A program made the translations under genes and the position numbers. Shown in pieces: positions 25,490 to 35,344 of a DNA stretch of 64,000 nucleotides. Origin of the DNA: Clostridiaceae bacterium. GTDB taxonomy: Bacteria > Bacillota > Clostridia > Lachnospirales > Lachnospiraceae. Every line of letters begins with the position of its first letter. The stretch's first letter is position 1. The notes beneath the pieces are model-generated. The model worked only from the letters and a program-made list of their open reading frames with translations. It had not been told where the DNA came from and did not search any database. The stretch is taken from positions 44,689 through 108,688 of the forward strand of contig CABIYE010000003.1 of NCBI GenBank assembly GCA_902362865.1, written 5' to 3'.

Positions 25490-26083
25490 TTATTTAGAAT
25501 ATAATTCGACAATCAACATTTCATCAACAGGAACATCAATTTCGTCACGGGACGGAAGCTCTTTTACAGTACCTTTTAAGTTCTCTGCATCTACTTCAAT
25601 CCATGCCGGAACCATACGTCCGCCTGTTACTTCCAGAATGTCTTTGTATCTCTGGGAGTCTTTGCACTTCTCTTTGATTTCAATTACATCACCAGCTTTT
25701 ACAAGATAAGATGGGATATTTACCTGTTTACCATTTACAAGTACATGTTTATGGTCAACAATCTGTCTTGCCTCACGGCGTGTTCTTGCAAGTCCCATAC
25801 GGAATACGACATTGTCCAATCTTGACTCCAAAATAACCATCAGATTCGTACCTGTCATACCGTTCATCTGTTTTGCTTTTTTATAATAATTTCTGAAAGG
25901 CTTCTCTAATACGCCATAGATAAATTTAGCTTTCTGCTTTTCACGCAGCTGAAGACCATACTCGCTCATTTTTCTATTGGCTCTTTTTAACTGTCTGTTA
26001 GATTTTTTATCAATTCCTAAATAGACTGGGTCCATTCCAAGTGAACGACATCTTTTAAGAACCGGAACTCTATTTACTGCCAT
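25490..26083 (-). CDS. rpsD: 30S ribosomal protein S4
   Basis: Primary 16S rRNA binder that nucleates small-subunit assembly, 197 aa. It has the S4 RNA-binding domain (RLDNVVFRMGLARTRREARQIVDHKHVLVNG split by the usual loop). The N-terminus MAVNRVPVLKRCRSLGMDP lacks the four-Cys zinc motif, so this is the zinc-free form. In many Firmicutes rpsD is monocistronic and autoregulated; here it lies in the alpha operon between rpsK and rpoA. Confidence 0.97.
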   Translation of the reverse strand: MAVNRVPVLKRCRSLGMDPVYLGIDKKSNRQLKRANRKMSEYGLQLREKQKAKFIYGVLEKPFRNYYKKAKQMNGMTGTNLMVILESRLDNVVFRMGLARTRREARQIVDHKHVLVNGKQVNIPSYLVKAGDVIEIKEKCKDSQRYKDILEVTGGRMVPAWIEVDAENLKGTVKELPSRDEIDVPVDEMLIVELYSK

Positions 26084-26147
26084 GTTCTTTATTTCCTCCT
26101 AAAATTATTGGATAATTATCAGCTTGCTTTCATGAAACGCTCTACGA

Positions 26148-26543
26148 CTACACTCTTCTGCGTTTCGGCGGACGGCATCCGTTGTGTGGCACCGGTGTAA
26201 CATCCTTAATGCTTGTCACATCAATTCCGCATGCCTGAAGAGCACGAATTGCCGCTTCTCTTCCTGAACCTGGTCCCTTAACCATAACATCTACGGATTT
26301 CAGTCCATGTACCAATGCCGCCTTAGCTGCTGTCTCAGCTGCCATCTGTGCTGCATAAGGGGTAGATTTCCTTGAACCTCTAAATCCCAGACCGCCTGCA
26401 CTTGCCCATGAAAGAGCATTTCCCTGTGCATCTGTCAACGTAACAATTGTGTTGTTAAAAGATGACTGGATGTGTGCCTGTCCGTGTTCAACGTTTTTCT
26501 TGACACGTTTTTTTGTCACTTTCTTTGTAACTTTCTTTGCCAT
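26148..26543 (-). CDS. rpsK: 30S ribosomal protein S11
   Basis: Platform protein of the 30S subunit, 131 aa. Characteristic blocks: [37 protein letters not shown] and the C-terminal [19 protein letters not shown] Lys/Val-rich N-terminus ([14 protein letters not shown]) is slightly extended. 32 nt downstream of rpsM. Confidence 0.97.
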   Translation of the reverse strand: MAKKVTKKVTKKRVKKNVEHGQAHIQSSFNNTIVTLTDAQGNALSWASAGGLGFRGSRKSTPYAAQMAAETAAKAALVHGLKSVDVMVKGPGSGREAAIRALQACGIDVTSIKDVTPVPHNGCRPPKRRRV

Positions 26544-26574
26544 AATAAAACTAACCTACGCTTTCCTCTTTAAT

Positions 26575-26943
26575 TTATTTCTTTTTATTTGCTACTGTTC
26601 TCTTCGGACCTTTTCTTGTTCTTGCATTAGTCTTTGTTTTCTGACCACGAACCGGAAGTCCTTTTCTGTGACGGATACCTCTATAGCATCCAATCTCCTG
26701 CAACCTCTTGATGTTGAGCGCAATCTCTCTACGGAGATCACCTTCAACAACCTGTGTTTCATCAATTACCGCGCTGATCTTCTTAACATCTTCATCTGTT
26801 AAATCTCTGCAGCGGATATCAGGATTTACTCCTGCTTCTGCCAAAATACGGTTTGCACTTGTTCTGCCAATTCCGTAGATATAAGTCAATCCGATTTCAA
26901 CACGTTTGTCTCTTGGTAAGTCTACACCTGCAATACGAGCCAT
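26575..26943 (-). CDS. rpsM: 30S ribosomal protein S13
   Basis: Head protein of the 30S subunit contacting 5S/L5 across bridge B1b, 122 aa. Starts [26 protein letters not shown] and ends with the basic [18 protein letters not shown] tail. GGAGG lies 8 nt before ATG 26943. First gene after an unusually long, structured spacer following rpmJ. Confidence 0.97.
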   Translation of the reverse strand: MARIAGVDLPRDKRVEIGLTYIYGIGRTSANRILAEAGVNPDIRCRDLTDEDVKKISAVIDETQVVEGDLRREIALNIKRLQEIGCYRGIRHRKGLPVRGQKTKTNARTRKGPKRTVANKKK

Positions 26944-27313
26944 GTGATTTTCCTCCATTTTCTTTCATTCATTGTCTTTCATAGGGGTTCCGCTCCCGCT
27001 TCACCCAGGCGTGTTCGGTATTCACACCCTTTCCGGCCACCGCATCTTCTATGGCACGGCATCAATTATCAATATACCGCCACCAGAATATCCGGTAATG
27101 ACGGGCCGGCATTCAAGCAATATACGAGGATTTTCACCGGCTAAAGGTGCTTCCTTGTATATTTAAAATAGTCTACACGCCTCCTGGCGTGTCAACTATC
27201 AGCCGCCTAATTTGTGTTGCATAAACTACTGTAATATAATCATAATATAAGGATGTTCGGTTCACTAAATTCGCACTTCGGCTACCGCCTCGCGCTCATT
27301 AAGTGTTCAATGT
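26944..27313 (-). promoter_or_regulatory. Long structured leader upstream of rpsM with an internal promoter
   Basis: 370 bp without a gene between rpmJ and rpsM. Minus strand TTGACA (27195-27190) with a TATTTT/ACTATT -10 around 27165-27172 gives a plausible promoter; its spacer is filled by the inverted repeat ACACGCC-N4-GGCGTGT (27192-27175). The RNA would begin with a long hairpin (AATATAC.AGGA pairs with TCCT.GTATATT, inner CACC/GGTG, about 27123-27166), then a GCCGGCC/GGCCGG-closed domain. An autoregulatory ribosomal-protein leader is a reasonable inference. Confidence 0.5.
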
Positions 27314-27427
27314 TTATCCCTGACGCTGTTTATGCTTTGGATTCTCGCAGATAATGCGAACGCTTCCTTTTCTTTTGATTACTTTGCATTTTTCGCAAAT
27401 TGGTTTTACTGATGATCTAACCTTCAC
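27314..27427 (-). CDS. rpmJ: 50S ribosomal protein L36
   Basis: 37-residue zinc-type L36. The protein begins [20 protein letters not shown] and contains the C-x2-C...C-x4-H zinc set (CEKCK, ICENPKH). Start is GTG at 27427 with AGGAGG 7 nt upstream; stop TAA at 27316-27314. It lies between infA and rpsM, the standard place. Confidence 0.95.
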   Translation of the reverse strand: MKVRSSVKPICEKCKVIKRKGSVRIICENPKHKQRQG

Positions 27428-27588
27428 GTCAAATCCTCCTTTCATCCATTGGCTGACTTCCGTTACCCGCATATTTCCTGTAAATCCGGTCTTTTTCCCT
27501 TAATGACAACCCGATTGCATAAAAATGCCCGGAAACATGCTTATATATTATAAGTCAGCAGATGAGCAAAGTCAATAGTTTTTTTAGA

Positions 27589-27807
27589 TTATTTATCCCT
27601 CCAGATGATTCTTCCTTTAGAAAGATCATAAGGGGACAGCTCCAGTGTTACCTTATCTCCCGGCAATATTTTAATAAAATTCATTCTCAGCTTTCCACTG
27701 ATGTGCGCAAGTACCTGATGTCCATTCTCCAACTCTACCTGAAACATTGCATTTGGCAGTTTTTCAACTACTGTTCCTTCAATTTCGATTACATCAGCTT
27801 TTGACAT
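27589..27807 (-). CDS. infA: Translation initiation factor IF-1
   Basis: 72-aa S1/OB-fold factor that binds the A site during initiation. Diagnostic blocks: [46 protein letters not shown] and the C-terminal [13 protein letters not shown]. Located between the KOW-domain gene and rpmJ. Confidence 0.97.
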   Translation of the reverse strand: MSKADVIEIEGTVVEKLPNAMFQVELENGHQVLAHISGKLRMNFIKILPGDKVTLELSPYDLSKGRIIWRDK

Positions 27808-27822
27808 ATATTTTCCCTCCTG

Positions 27823-28071
27823 TTATTCTTCTTTCCTGACCCATTCTTTTATGATACGCTTGATTTCTACATCGTCCATTCCGATTATATCATATTTCCT
27901 GCAGACCGGCTGCACATGCTTTTTCTTTTTCTTTTTTAGATTATCTAATGTCCGGATCCTTCCGTCTGCTAAATATACATATGCATCGTCCGTATCTGCT
28001 ATGATATACACTCTGCCTTCATCATGACCTGCCTTTGATCTAGCAAGCATTCCCTTCTCATATCTTCCCAT
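27823..28071 (-). CDS. KOW-domain RNA-binding protein
   Basis: 82-aa basic protein with a KOW-like N-terminal half (GMLARSKAGHDEGRVYIIADTDDAYVYLADGRIRTLDN) followed by a run of six lysines and an acidic-basic helix. Proteins of this type, related to archaeal/eukaryotic L14e, recur between map and infA in Clostridia, implying a role on the ribosome or rRNA. Function not established. Start ATG 28071 adjoins the map stop by 2 nt. Confidence 0.75.
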   Translation of the reverse strand: MGRYEKGMLARSKAGHDEGRVYIIADTDDAYVYLADGRIRTLDNLKKKKKKHVQPVCRKYDIIGMDDVEIKRIIKEWVRKEE

Positions 28072-28073
28072 TA

Positions 28074-28859
28074 TTATATTTCTCCCAGGCTGTTCTGCAA
28101 AGAATTCCCGGTCAGGGTCAGAAGTCTCGGTTCATCCTCTGTAATAAGTACTGTATTCTCATAATGTGCAGACAATGAATGATCCCTGGTTACTACTGTC
28201 CAGTCATCTGCAAGCCAGTCAACTTCCCATCCGCCGATATTAATCATAGGCTCGATAGCAAGCGTCATTCCCGCTTTCAAAAGGATCCCTTTTCGGTTCA
28301 TCTCATAATTCGGTATTTCCGGCGATTCATGCAGACTGGTTCCAATTCCATGCCCACACAGGTCCCGGACCACTCCATATCCCCGCTCTCCGGCATATTT
28401 GCCGATTGCTGCTGAAATATCAAATAAATGGTTGCCTTCTTTTGCATATTTTATACCTTCAAAAAAAGCTTCCCGGGTTACCTTTATCAGATCAGCCGCT
28501 TCTTTACTGATTTCGCCGACTGCATGGGTTCTTGCCGCATCGGAATGATACCCTTTATAAATGACTCCGGCATCCAGGCTCACAATATCTCCTTCTTTCA
28601 GGATACGCTTACTGCTCGGTATGCCGTGGACAACTTCATCATTCACGGACACACAGATTGACGCCGGATAGCCATTATAATTCAGGAAGGAAGGAACACA
28701 TCCGAAGCTTCGGATAATCTCCTCCCCTAACCTGTCAATCTCAAGAGTTGTCATCCCGGGATGCACTGCCTTCTCCAGTTCCTTATGTACAGACTCCAAA
28801 ATTCTTCCGGCTTCTTCCATAAGTTCAATTTCTCTTGCTGATTTTATAGTAATTGGCAT
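28074..28859 (-). CDS. map: Type I methionine aminopeptidase
   Basis: Removes N-terminal Met from nascent proteins using a dinuclear metal site, 261 aa. Ligands visible: DAGVIYKGYHSDAART (two Asp), GHGIGTSLHESPEIPNY (His) and LAIEPMINIGG (Glu); the last Glu is in YENTVLITED. N-terminus lacks the zinc/SH3 extension (type Ia). Between adk and the KOW gene, 3-nt gaps, so co-translated. Confidence 0.97.
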   Translation of the reverse strand: MPITIKSAREIELMEEAGRILESVHKELEKAVHPGMTTLEIDRLGEEIIRSFGCVPSFLNYNGYPASICVSVNDEVVHGIPSSKRILKEGDIVSLDAGVIYKGYHSDAARTHAVGEISKEAADLIKVTREAFFEGIKYAKEGNHLFDISAAIGKYAGERGYGVVRDLCGHGIGTSLHESPEIPNYEMNRKGILLKAGMTLAIEPMINIGGWEVDWLADDWTVVTRDHSLSAHYENTVLITEDEPRLLTLTGNSLQNSLGEI

Positions 28860-28862
28860 ATT

Positions 28863-29507
28863 CTACGCTCCTAAAATATCAACGATAGCCTGGAACACAT
28901 CATTAATATCTACCGTTCCATCCACAGTTCTCAAAATCCCGGCAGCCGTATAGTAATCAATCAACGGCTGTGTCTGCTCATGGTATACATTCAGACGCTT
29001 CTGAACAGTTTCCGGCTTATCGTCGTCTCTTAAAATCAATTCTTTGCCGCAAACATCGCAGATCCCCTCTGTTTTTGTCGGAGCATATTTTAAATGATAG
29101 GTGGCGCCGCACCCTACGCATGCTCTTCTTCCGGACATACGGTTCACAATATTCTCATCCGGAACATTTACATCAATGGCATAATCCATCTTCTGATCCA
29201 TTGCCGCCAACGCCTTTGTAAGCGCCTCTGCCTGCGGAATCGTCCTCGGGAATCCATCCAACACATAGCCGTTCTTACAATCGTCCTGATTTACACGGTC
29301 TACAACCAAATCTACAACCAGCTCATCCGGAACCAGAAGTCCCTGATCCATATATGTTTTCGCCTTTTTCCCCAATTCTGTGCCATTTTTAATATTCGCG
29401 CGGAAAATGTCTCCCGTTGAGATATGCGGAATACTATACTTTTCCGCAATTTTCTTTGCCTGTGTTCCTTTGCCCGCTCCAGGCGCGCCCAACATAATAA
29501 TCTTCAT
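28863..29507 (-). CDS. adk: Adenylate kinase
   Basis: Phosphoryl exchange between ATP and AMP, 214 aa. P-loop [13 protein letters not shown]-binding [17 protein letters not shown], and a long LID with the zinc-type Cys set (CVGCGATYH...CDVCG), typical of Gram-positive enzymes. ATG 29507 is the conventional start ([10 protein letters not shown]). Follows secY by 57 nt. Confidence 0.97.
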   Translation of the reverse strand: MKIIMLGAPGAGKGTQAKKIAEKYSIPHISTGDIFRANIKNGTELGKKAKTYMDQGLLVPDELVVDLVVDRVNQDDCKNGYVLDGFPRTIPQAEALTKALAAMDQKMDYAIDVNVPDENIVNRMSGRRACVGCGATYHLKYAPTKTEGICDVCGKELILRDDDKPETVQKRLNVYHEQTQPLIDYYTAAGILRTVDGTVDINDVFQAIVDILGA

Positions 29508-29563
29508 ATGCATTTCCTCCTTATAGTATTTTAACCCGCGGAGAATTTCCGCGAGTCAAAATA

Positions 29564-30880
29564 TTAGCTGTTCAAAAATCCTTTATAATTACGTACCAGC
29601 ATCTGTGCTTCAATCTGCTTAATTGTCTCCAAAATAACACTGACAATAATAATCAGAGAAGTTCCGCCGAAGGATACGCTCGCTCCCAGCCAACCATTAA
29701 AGAAGATTGGCACAAGCTGTATCAGCACGAGTCCGCACGCTCCGATAAAGATAATATAATTCAATATTTTTGTCAAATACTCAATTGTCGGTTTTCCCGG
29801 ACGGATACCAGGAATAAATCCTCCGCTTTTTTTCATATTGTTTGCAATCTCCATCGGGTTAAATGTGATGGATGTATAGAAATATGCAAAGAATACCGTA
29901 AGTACAATATACACAAGCAATCCCCATGTATATTTTATATTCTGCGGATTACACCAGTTTGCCTGGTTCAGACCCCTGAGGATCTCACTTCCGATTCCTG
30001 TTCCGTCGCCTTTTCCCATGAAAGATGCGATTACGATCGGGAACTGCATCAGCGAAGAAGCGAAGATAATCGGAATTACTCCGGCTGTATTGACTTTAAG
30101 AGGAATATGGGTAGACTGTCCTCCATAAGTCCTTCTTCCCTGCATTTTCTGAGAATACTGTACTGCAATCCTTCTCTCGCCGCCCTGCAGGATAACTACC
30201 AGAACAACAAGCGCCAGAATAATCGCAAGAATAATCAAAACTGCAAGCGCTGCAGATGCGATGCTCTTTCCTTTTACGAACTGTTCGTACAGTGTCGTCA
30301 TATCACTTGGAACACGGGAAATGATGTTGATTACCAACACGATGGAGATACCATTTCCCACACCTTTTTCTGTGATTCTTTCACCAACCCACATAAGGAA
30401 TGCAGAACCCGCTGTCAAAGTCAGGACAACAATTGCTGCATTTACAAAATTGTATTCCTCAAGCAGTCCCTGGCGTCCGAACCCGACTGCCATTGCGGTA
30501 GATTCAATCAAAGCAAGTATTACCGTAACATAACGGGTAATAGATGCAATTTTCTTCCTTCCATCTTCTCCTTCTTTCTGCATCTCCTCCAACTTCGGAA
30601 TTGCAATGGTAAGAAGCTGCATAATAATGGAAGATGTGATGTATGGTGTAATACTCAGGGCAAAAATTGACATCTGCTCAAAAGAACCACCGGTGAAAGC
30701 GTTAAACAAGTTAAACGCTTCCCCCGTATTCTGTGCAAAAAAGTCCTGAATATAGCTTGCATTGATGCCCGGTGTAGGCAGTTGAGATCCAAGTCTGATT
30801 ACAACTAACATCATAAAGGTATAGAAAATCTTTTTCCGGATATCTTTGATTTGAAATGCCCTTTGTAATGTTTTAAACAA
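29564..30880 (-). CDS. secY: Preprotein translocase subunit SecY
   Basis: Core channel of the Sec translocon, 438 aa with ten membrane spans. Diagnostic: FKTLQRAFQIKDIRKKIFYTF start, RLGSQLPTPGIN, the plug-region FNAFTGGSFEQMSIFALSITPYI and SSIIMQLLTIAIPKLEEMQKEG, and the C-terminal ETIKQIEAQMLVRNYKGFL. Between rplO and adk as in most Firmicutes spc operons. Confidence 0.98.
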   Translation of the reverse strand: MFKTLQRAFQIKDIRKKIFYTFMMLVVIRLGSQLPTPGINASYIQDFFAQNTGEAFNLFNAFTGGSFEQMSIFALSITPYITSSIIMQLLTIAIPKLEEMQKEGEDGRKKIASITRYVTVILALIESTAMAVGFGRQGLLEEYNFVNAAIVVLTLTAGSAFLMWVGERITEKGVGNGISIVLVINIISRVPSDMTTLYEQFVKGKSIASAALAVLIILAIILALVVLVVILQGGERRIAVQYSQKMQGRRTYGGQSTHIPLKVNTAGVIPIIFASSLMQFPIVIASFMGKGDGTGIGSEILRGLNQANWCNPQNIKYTWGLLVYIVLTVFFAYFYTSITFNPMEIANNMKKSGGFIPGIRPGKPTIEYLTKILNYIIFIGACGLVLIQLVPIFFNGWLGASVSFGGTSLIIIVSVILETIKQIEAQMLVRNYKGFLNS

Positions 30881-31321
30881 TTAGATCACCTCTGCTTTTC
30901 CGCCAAGAGCTTCAATTTTAGCCGCTGCACCAGCACTGAATGCATTAGCCTGAACTGTAAGCTTCTTTGTCAACTCTCCATTTCCGAGGATTTTAACTCC
31001 ATCTCTTGGATTTTTTACAATGCCTGCTTCTACCAATGTCTCTACAGAAACAACTGCATCGTTGTCAAATACTTCCAGTGCGCTTACATTAATTCCTACG
31101 ATTGTCTTTGTATTTCTGTTTGTAAAGCCTCTCTTAGGAATTCTTCTATATAACGGCATCTGTCCGCCTTCAAAACCAGGTCTTGTGCCGCCGGAACGAG
31201 CTTTCTGACCCTTGTGTCCTTTTCCGGCAGTCTTACCATTTCCTGAACCGTGTCCACGTCCTCTTCTGAAATTATTGCTCTGTTTCGCCCCATCAGCAGG
31301 TCTTAAATTTGATAAGTCCAT
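30881..31321 (-). CDS. rplO: 50S ribosomal protein L15
   Basis: Large-subunit protein, 146 aa. Starts [14 protein letters not shown], contains the Gly/Lys-rich [25 protein letters not shown] and [18 protein letters not shown]. The stop codon abuts secY. A second ATG directly precedes this one (31324). Confidence 0.97.
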   Translation of the reverse strand: MDLSNLRPADGAKQSNNFRRGRGHGSGNGKTAGKGHKGQKARSGGTRPGFEGGQMPLYRRIPKRGFTNRNTKTIVGINVSALEVFDNDAVVSVETLVEAGIVKNPRDGVKILGNGELTKKLTVQANAFSAGAAAKIEALGGKAEVI

Positions 31322-31351
31322 CATGACACCTCCTTACTCGATATTATTCAA

Positions 31352-31531
31352 TTAAGCTTCTTCTACTTTTACTAAGTGCTGAACCTGTTTAATCATACCT
31401 CTTGTAGCTGCGTTATCAGGAAGTTCAACTGTCTTGTTAAGCTTCTTTAAACCCAAAGCTTCAACGGTTCTTTTATGCTTTGGTACAGCACCGATTGTAG
31501 ATTTTACTAACGTGATTTTCAAATTTGCCAT
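31352..31531 (-). CDS. rpmD: 50S ribosomal protein L30
   Basis: 59-aa protein decoded on the minus strand: begins MANLKITLVKSTIGAVPKH and continues through RTVEALGLKKLNKTV to KVEEA before TAA at 31354-31352. GGAGGTAGACCGAA upstream provides the ribosome binding site. Its position between rpsE and rplO is the standard one. Confidence 0.96.
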   Translation of the reverse strand: MANLKITLVKSTIGAVPKHKRTVEALGLKKLNKTVELPDNAATRGMIKQVQHLVKVEEA

Positions 31532-31545
31532 TTCGGTCTACCTCC

Positions 31546-32055
31546 TTAGCCTACAATCTCTTCTATTGATTTGCCGCGAAGTCTTGAAACCTCTTCCGGA
31601 GTTTTAATCTCTTTAAGACCTTCAATTGTAGCAAGAACTACGTTCTGCTTATTGTTGGAACCCAAAGATTTTGTACGGATGTTCTTGATTCCCGCCATCT
31701 CAATAACGGCACGCGCCGGACCTCCGGCGATAACACCAGTACCTTCCGGAGCTGTCTTCAATAATACGGAAGCGCTTCCGAACTTACCAATCAAATCATG
31801 TGTAATACTTCCATTTTCATTTAATGCTACAGAAATAAGCTTCTTCGTTGCATCTTCCTTTCCTTTGCGGATCGCTTCAGGAATTTCAGTTGCTTTTCCT
31901 AAACCTGCACCAACATGGCCATTTCCATCACCTACAACAACTAAAGCTGTGAATCTCATGTTACGGCCACCCTTAACAACTTTGGTAACACGTTTAATTG
32001 ATACTACTTTTTCTGTTAATTCTAATGAACTAGCATCAATACGTTCTTGTTTCAT
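31546..32055 (-). CDS. rpsE: 30S ribosomal protein S5
   Basis: Decoding-fidelity protein, 169 aa. Double-stranded RNA-binding domain with [24 protein letters not shown], then [12 protein letters not shown] and the C-terminal [19 protein letters not shown] block. The VKGGR loop is where spectinomycin-resistance mutations occur; it appears wild type. Confidence 0.97.
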   Translation of the reverse strand: MKQERIDASSLELTEKVVSIKRVTKVVKGGRNMRFTALVVVGDGNGHVGAGLGKATEIPEAIRKGKEDATKKLISVALNENGSITHDLIGKFGSASVLLKTAPEGTGVIAGGPARAVIEMAGIKNIRTKSLGSNNKQNVVLATIEGLKEIKTPEEVSRLRGKSIEEIVG

Positions 32056-32069
32056 GTGTGCTCCTCCTT

Positions 32070-32438
32070 CTAGAAATTCAGCCCAGCTTCTCTAGCTGCG
32101 TCTGCTAATGCCTGAACCTTGCCATGATATATAAAGCCGCCTCTGTCAAAAACAACATCTTTAATGCCTTTTTCCAGTGCTCTTTCTGCAATGACTTTTC
32201 CCAAATATGCTGCTGCATTAACGTCGTTGGTTTTTTCCAAGTTTGCCTTCACTTCTTTTTGAAGAGTGGAAGCGGAAACCAGAGTGTTGCCAACTGTATC
32301 GTCAATAATCTGAGCATACATATGATTATTACTTCTGAATACTGCTAAACGCGGGCATTCAGTTGTACCGCTGAAACGGTTACGTAATTTTTTGTGTTTT
32401 TTCACACGAACTTCGCTTCTAGATTTTTTGCTAACCAT
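32070..32438 (-). CDS. rplR: 50S ribosomal protein L18
   Basis: 5S rRNA-binding protein, 122 aa. Start [20 protein letters not shown]; contains [24 protein letters not shown] block and the C-terminal [27 protein letters not shown] 32438 preferred over 32444. Confidence 0.97.
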   Translation of the reverse strand: MVSKKSRSEVRVKKHKKLRNRFSGTTECPRLAVFRSNNHMYAQIIDDTVGNTLVSASTLQKEVKANLEKTNDVNAAAYLGKVIAERALEKGIKDVVFDRGGFIYHGKVQALADAAREAGLNF

Positions 32439-32455
32439 TTTCACACTCTCCTTAT

Positions 32456-32998
32456 TTATTTCTTACCAGTCTTACCAACTTTACGTCTGATAACTTCATC
32501 AGCATATTTAATACCTTTGCCTTTGTATGGCTCCGGTCTTCTCTTGTCTCTGATTTCAGCTGCGTATTGGCCTACTTTTTCTTTATCAATCCCCTGAACC
32601 GTAATCTTGTTCTGTCCTTCCAGAACAGTCTCAATACCTTCTGGATCAATCATCTCTACCGGATGGGAGTATCCCAGGCTAAGTGTCAGTTTATTGCCTG
32701 ATTTTGCTGCTCTGTAACCAACACCATTCACTTCCAGGACTTTCTTATATCCTTCTGTTACACCAACAACCATATTGTTAATCAGTGTTCTTGTAAGACC
32801 GTGAAGAGATTTCATTCTCTTTAAATCATTCGGTCTCGTAACGATAATTTCATCGCCTTCCTGCTTGATTTCCATCTCTGACGGAAGCTCTTTAGAAAGA
32901 GTTCCTTTTGGACCTGTTACAGTCACTTTATTATTTTCTGCAATTTCAACAGTAACGCCTGCCGGAACTGCGATTGGCAGTCTTCCTATACGTGACAT
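32456..32998 (-). CDS. rplF: 50S ribosomal protein L6
   Basis: 180-aa protein near the factor-binding site. [19 protein letters not shown] start, [23 protein letters not shown], and the C-terminal [13 protein letters not shown] signature. Preceded by a long hairpin-rich spacer rather than abutting rpsH. Confidence 0.97.
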   Translation of the reverse strand: MSRIGRLPIAVPAGVTVEIAENNKVTVTGPKGTLSKELPSEMEIKQEGDEIIVTRPNDLKRMKSLHGLTRTLINNMVVGVTEGYKKVLEVNGVGYRAAKSGNKLTLSLGYSHPVEMIDPEGIETVLEGQNKITVQGIDKEKVGQYAAEIRDKRRPEPYKGKGIKYADEVIRRKVGKTGKK

Positions 32999-33295
32999 TG
33001 CCTAATCCTCCTTAACTTAAATTCTCGGAGCAGATGCTTTAGTCTGCTCTGTTTTCAGTTGCTGTGAGTACTTAACGAGGTCTTTTCGAGTTTAGTACGA
33101 ACGTACACCCAGACACTTGGTGAGATCTTCCCGAACCTAGTGACTGCGGTGTTTCCTCTGTACTCATTTTTATAAGGAAGTTCTTTTCGCTAAGCTCAAG
33201 CTTCGCCTTACGGCTCACTCTTGCTAATCTCAAAGAACAGCCTTCTCACTAAGCTCATCTTTCGCTCACGCTCAGATTCGCTAAGTGTTCAGTGC
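32999..33295. repeat. Intra-operon spacer with hairpin repeats between rpsH and rplF
   Basis: A 297-bp gene-free gap. It holds several imperfect hairpins of one type (arms like CACTTAGC/GCTTAGTG around short GAGCG-GTGAGCG cores; e.g. 33178-33232 and 33245-33292), and related sequence recurs in other spacers of this operon. No promoter or terminator is obvious. Confidence 0.5.
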
Positions 33296-33691
33296 TTACC
33301 ACACGAAGCAGAGAACTTCTCCGCCTACGCCCATTTTTCTTGCTTCTTTATCAGTAATAACACCCTGATTTGTTGAAATAATAGCCGTTCCGAGTCCGCC
33401 CAATACCTTCGGAAGTTCCTCACAGCTTGCGTATACACGCAGACCTGGTTTGGAAATTCTCTTCAGACCGGAAATAACCTTCTCATTCTTGTCAGCGCCG
33501 TATTTTAATGTTACACGGATTGTTTTGAACGCTCCGTCTTCTACGACATCATATTTCTCAATATATCCTTCATTCAGTAAAATCTCTGCAATAGATAATT
33601 TCATCTTAGATGCAGGAATATCTACTGTATCATGTTTAGCAGTATTCGCATTACGGATTCTTGTAAGCATATCTGCGATTGGATCACTCAT
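33296..33691 (-). CDS. rpsH: 30S ribosomal protein S8
   Basis: 131-aa 16S rRNA-binding protein. [16 protein letters not shown] start, [18 protein letters not shown] and C-terminal [19 protein letters not shown]. In E. coli S8 represses the spc operon; regulation here is not known. Confidence 0.97.
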   Translation of the reverse strand: MSDPIADMLTRIRNANTAKHDTVDIPASKMKLSIAEILLNEGYIEKYDVVEDGAFKTIRVTLKYGADKNEKVISGLKRISKPGLRVYASCEELPKVLGGLGTAIISTNQGVITDKEARKMGVGGEVLCFVW

Positions 33692-33697
33692 AGTCAT

Positions 33698-33856
33698 GAA
33701 ATATTATCCTCCTTTTCTAGTGAAGTTTCAATAATGAAGTTCTTCATAAGGAAGTTCTTCTCGCCATGCTCGAAAACACCTCGCTTATCTCGAAGAACGC
33801 CCTCGCACTAGGCTCAAGCTGCGCCGACGGCTTGCTTTCACCAAGTTGCTTTCGGG
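33698..33856. repeat. Hairpin-rich spacer between rpsN and rpsH
   Basis: About 160 bp without a gene. It contains GAAGTTCTTC-type copies (33738, 33752) also present near 33179 and TCAAGCTGCGCC/GGCTTGC blocks resembling the rplF-rpsH spacer. Part of the dispersed spacer family described in the findings. Confidence 0.45.
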
Positions 33857-34042
33857 CTACCAGCTTGCTTTCTTTACGCCTGGGATCTGTCCTTTATATG
33901 CCAGCTCACGGAAGCAAACACGGCAGATTCCATATTTTCTTAAATATGCATGCGGACGGCCACAAATTCTGCAACGGCTGTATTCTCTTGTAGAGAATTT
34001 CTGCTTACGCTGCTGTTTAATTTTCATTGCTGTTTTAGCCAT
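33857..34042 (-). CDS. rpsN: 30S ribosomal protein S14, zinc type (type Z)
   Basis: 61-aa S14 with the zinc ribbon C-x2-C...C-x2-C ([11 protein letters not shown] and [11 protein letters not shown]) and the C-terminal [11 protein letters not shown], standard for Gram-positive type Z. Confidence 0.97.
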   Translation of the reverse strand: MAKTAMKIKQQRKQKFSTREYSRCRICGRPHAYLRKYGICRVCFRELAYKGQIPGVKKASW

Positions 34043-34053
34043 AATTTACCTCC

Positions 34054-34593
34054 TTATTTTGTAAACGGCATATTGAACTGTGTAAGCAGTTCACGTGCCT
34101 CTTCATCTGTTTTAGCGGTTGTAACAAAAATCACGTCCATACCTCTTACTTTATCCACCTTATCATACTCAATCTCCGGGAAGATAAGCTGCTCTTTAAT
34201 ACCAAGGGCGTAATTTCCTCTTCCATCGAATGCATTCGGGTTTACCCCTCTGAAGTCACGTACACGAGGAAGTGCAAGGTTAATCAGACGATCAACAAAC
34301 TCATACATCTTTTCTCCTCTTAAAGTAACTTTACATCCGATTGCCATTCCTTCTCTTAATTTGAAGTTAGCAACTGATTTCTTTGCTTTACAAACAACTG
34401 CTTTCTGTCCCGTGATCTTCTCAAGGTCACCAATTGCAGAATCCAGAAGTTTCGCATTATCTTTTGCTTCTCCGACGCCCATATTGATTACAACCTTGTC
34501 GAGCTTCGGAACTTCCATAATATTTTTATAACCAAACTTCTTGATCATTGCGTCAACAATCTCGTTCTGATACTGTTCTTTCAGTCTACTCAA
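34054..34593 (-). CDS. rplE: 50S ribosomal protein L5
   Basis: 179-aa 5S rRNA-binding protein. Blocks [41 protein letters not shown] and [20 protein letters not shown]. 11 nt from rpsN. Confidence 0.97.
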   Translation of the reverse strand: MSRLKEQYQNEIVDAMIKKFGYKNIMEVPKLDKVVINMGVGEAKDNAKLLDSAIGDLEKITGQKAVVCKAKKSVANFKLREGMAIGCKVTLRGEKMYEFVDRLINLALPRVRDFRGVNPNAFDGRGNYALGIKEQLIFPEIEYDKVDKVRGMDVIFVTTAKTDEEARELLTQFNMPFTK

Positions 34594-34616
34594 AGCTTTG
34601 GACCTCCTTCCTCAAA

Positions 34617-34937
34617 TTAATCAATCACTTCGTTTTCGCCGTTTTTCACTTTTGCGACACGAACTTTTTTGTCTCCGTCCATTTTAAAACCGACTCTGAC
34701 AGCGTTTCCTTTGTGGACGTACATTACATTAGAAATATCAACTGGTCCTTCCTGGTGAATGATGCCGCCGTTCTGGTTTGCCATGCTTGGTTTTGTGTGC
34801 TTAGTCAGCATGTTGACATTCTCAACAACAACTTTACCATTCTTCTGATCTACGGAAATGACTTTGCCTTCTTTTCCTTTATCTGCACCGGCAATTACTC
34901 TAACTGTATCGCCTTTTTTGATTTTCATAGTTGCCAT
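34617..34937 (-). CDS. rplX: 50S ribosomal protein L24
   Basis: 106-aa KOW-domain assembly initiator: KIKKGDTVRVIAGADKGKEGKV, NVMYVHKGNAVRVGFK. First ATG at 34937 has GGAGG 12 nt upstream; ATG 34928 is an alternative. Confidence 0.96.
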   Translation of the reverse strand: MATMKIKKGDTVRVIAGADKGKEGKVISVDQKNGKVVVENVNMLTKHTKPSMANQNGGIIHQEGPVDISNVMYVHKGNAVRVGFKMDGDKKVRVAKVKNGENEVID

Positions 34938-34954
34938 CTTATTCTCGCACCTCC

Positions 34955-35323
34955 TTAAAGTACTTCCGGAGCTAAGGAAACAATTTTCATAAACTGTTTG
35001 TCACGAAGCTCTCTCGCCACTGGCCCAAAGATACGGGTTCCTCTTGGATTCTTATCATCTTTTATAATTACAGCAGCATTTTCGTCGAAGCGGATATAAG
35101 AACCATCTTTACGACGAGTACCTTTTACCGTACGTACAACTACAGCTTTTACTACATCACCTTTTTTAACAACGCCGCCTGGTGTTGCATCTTTAACAGT
35201 CGCAACGATAATGTCACCAATGCTTGCATATCTTCTGGTTGAACCACCAAGCACACGGATACAAAGTAACTCTTTCGCACCTGTGTTGTCTGCTACTCTA
35301 AGTCTGCTTTCTTGCTGTATCAT
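34955..35323 (-). CDS. rplN: 50S ribosomal protein L14
   Basis: 122 aa; [27 protein letters not shown] start, [16 protein letters not shown] and C-terminal [29 protein letters not shown] are canonical. Confidence 0.97.
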   Translation of the reverse strand: MIQQESRLRVADNTGAKELLCIRVLGGSTRRYASIGDIIVATVKDATPGGVVKKGDVVKAVVVRTVKGTRRKDGSYIRFDENAAVIIKDDKNPRGTRIFGPVARELRDKQFMKIVSLAPEVL

Positions 35324-35344
35324 GCAGGTTTCCCTCCTTATATA

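Noticed and set aside
27081-27125. Resemblance of the rpsM leader (ACCGAACACG, GTGAAGC) to 5S rRNA loop regions
   Set aside because: Only about 20 scattered positions match and the rest of a 5S fold is absent; treated as chance.
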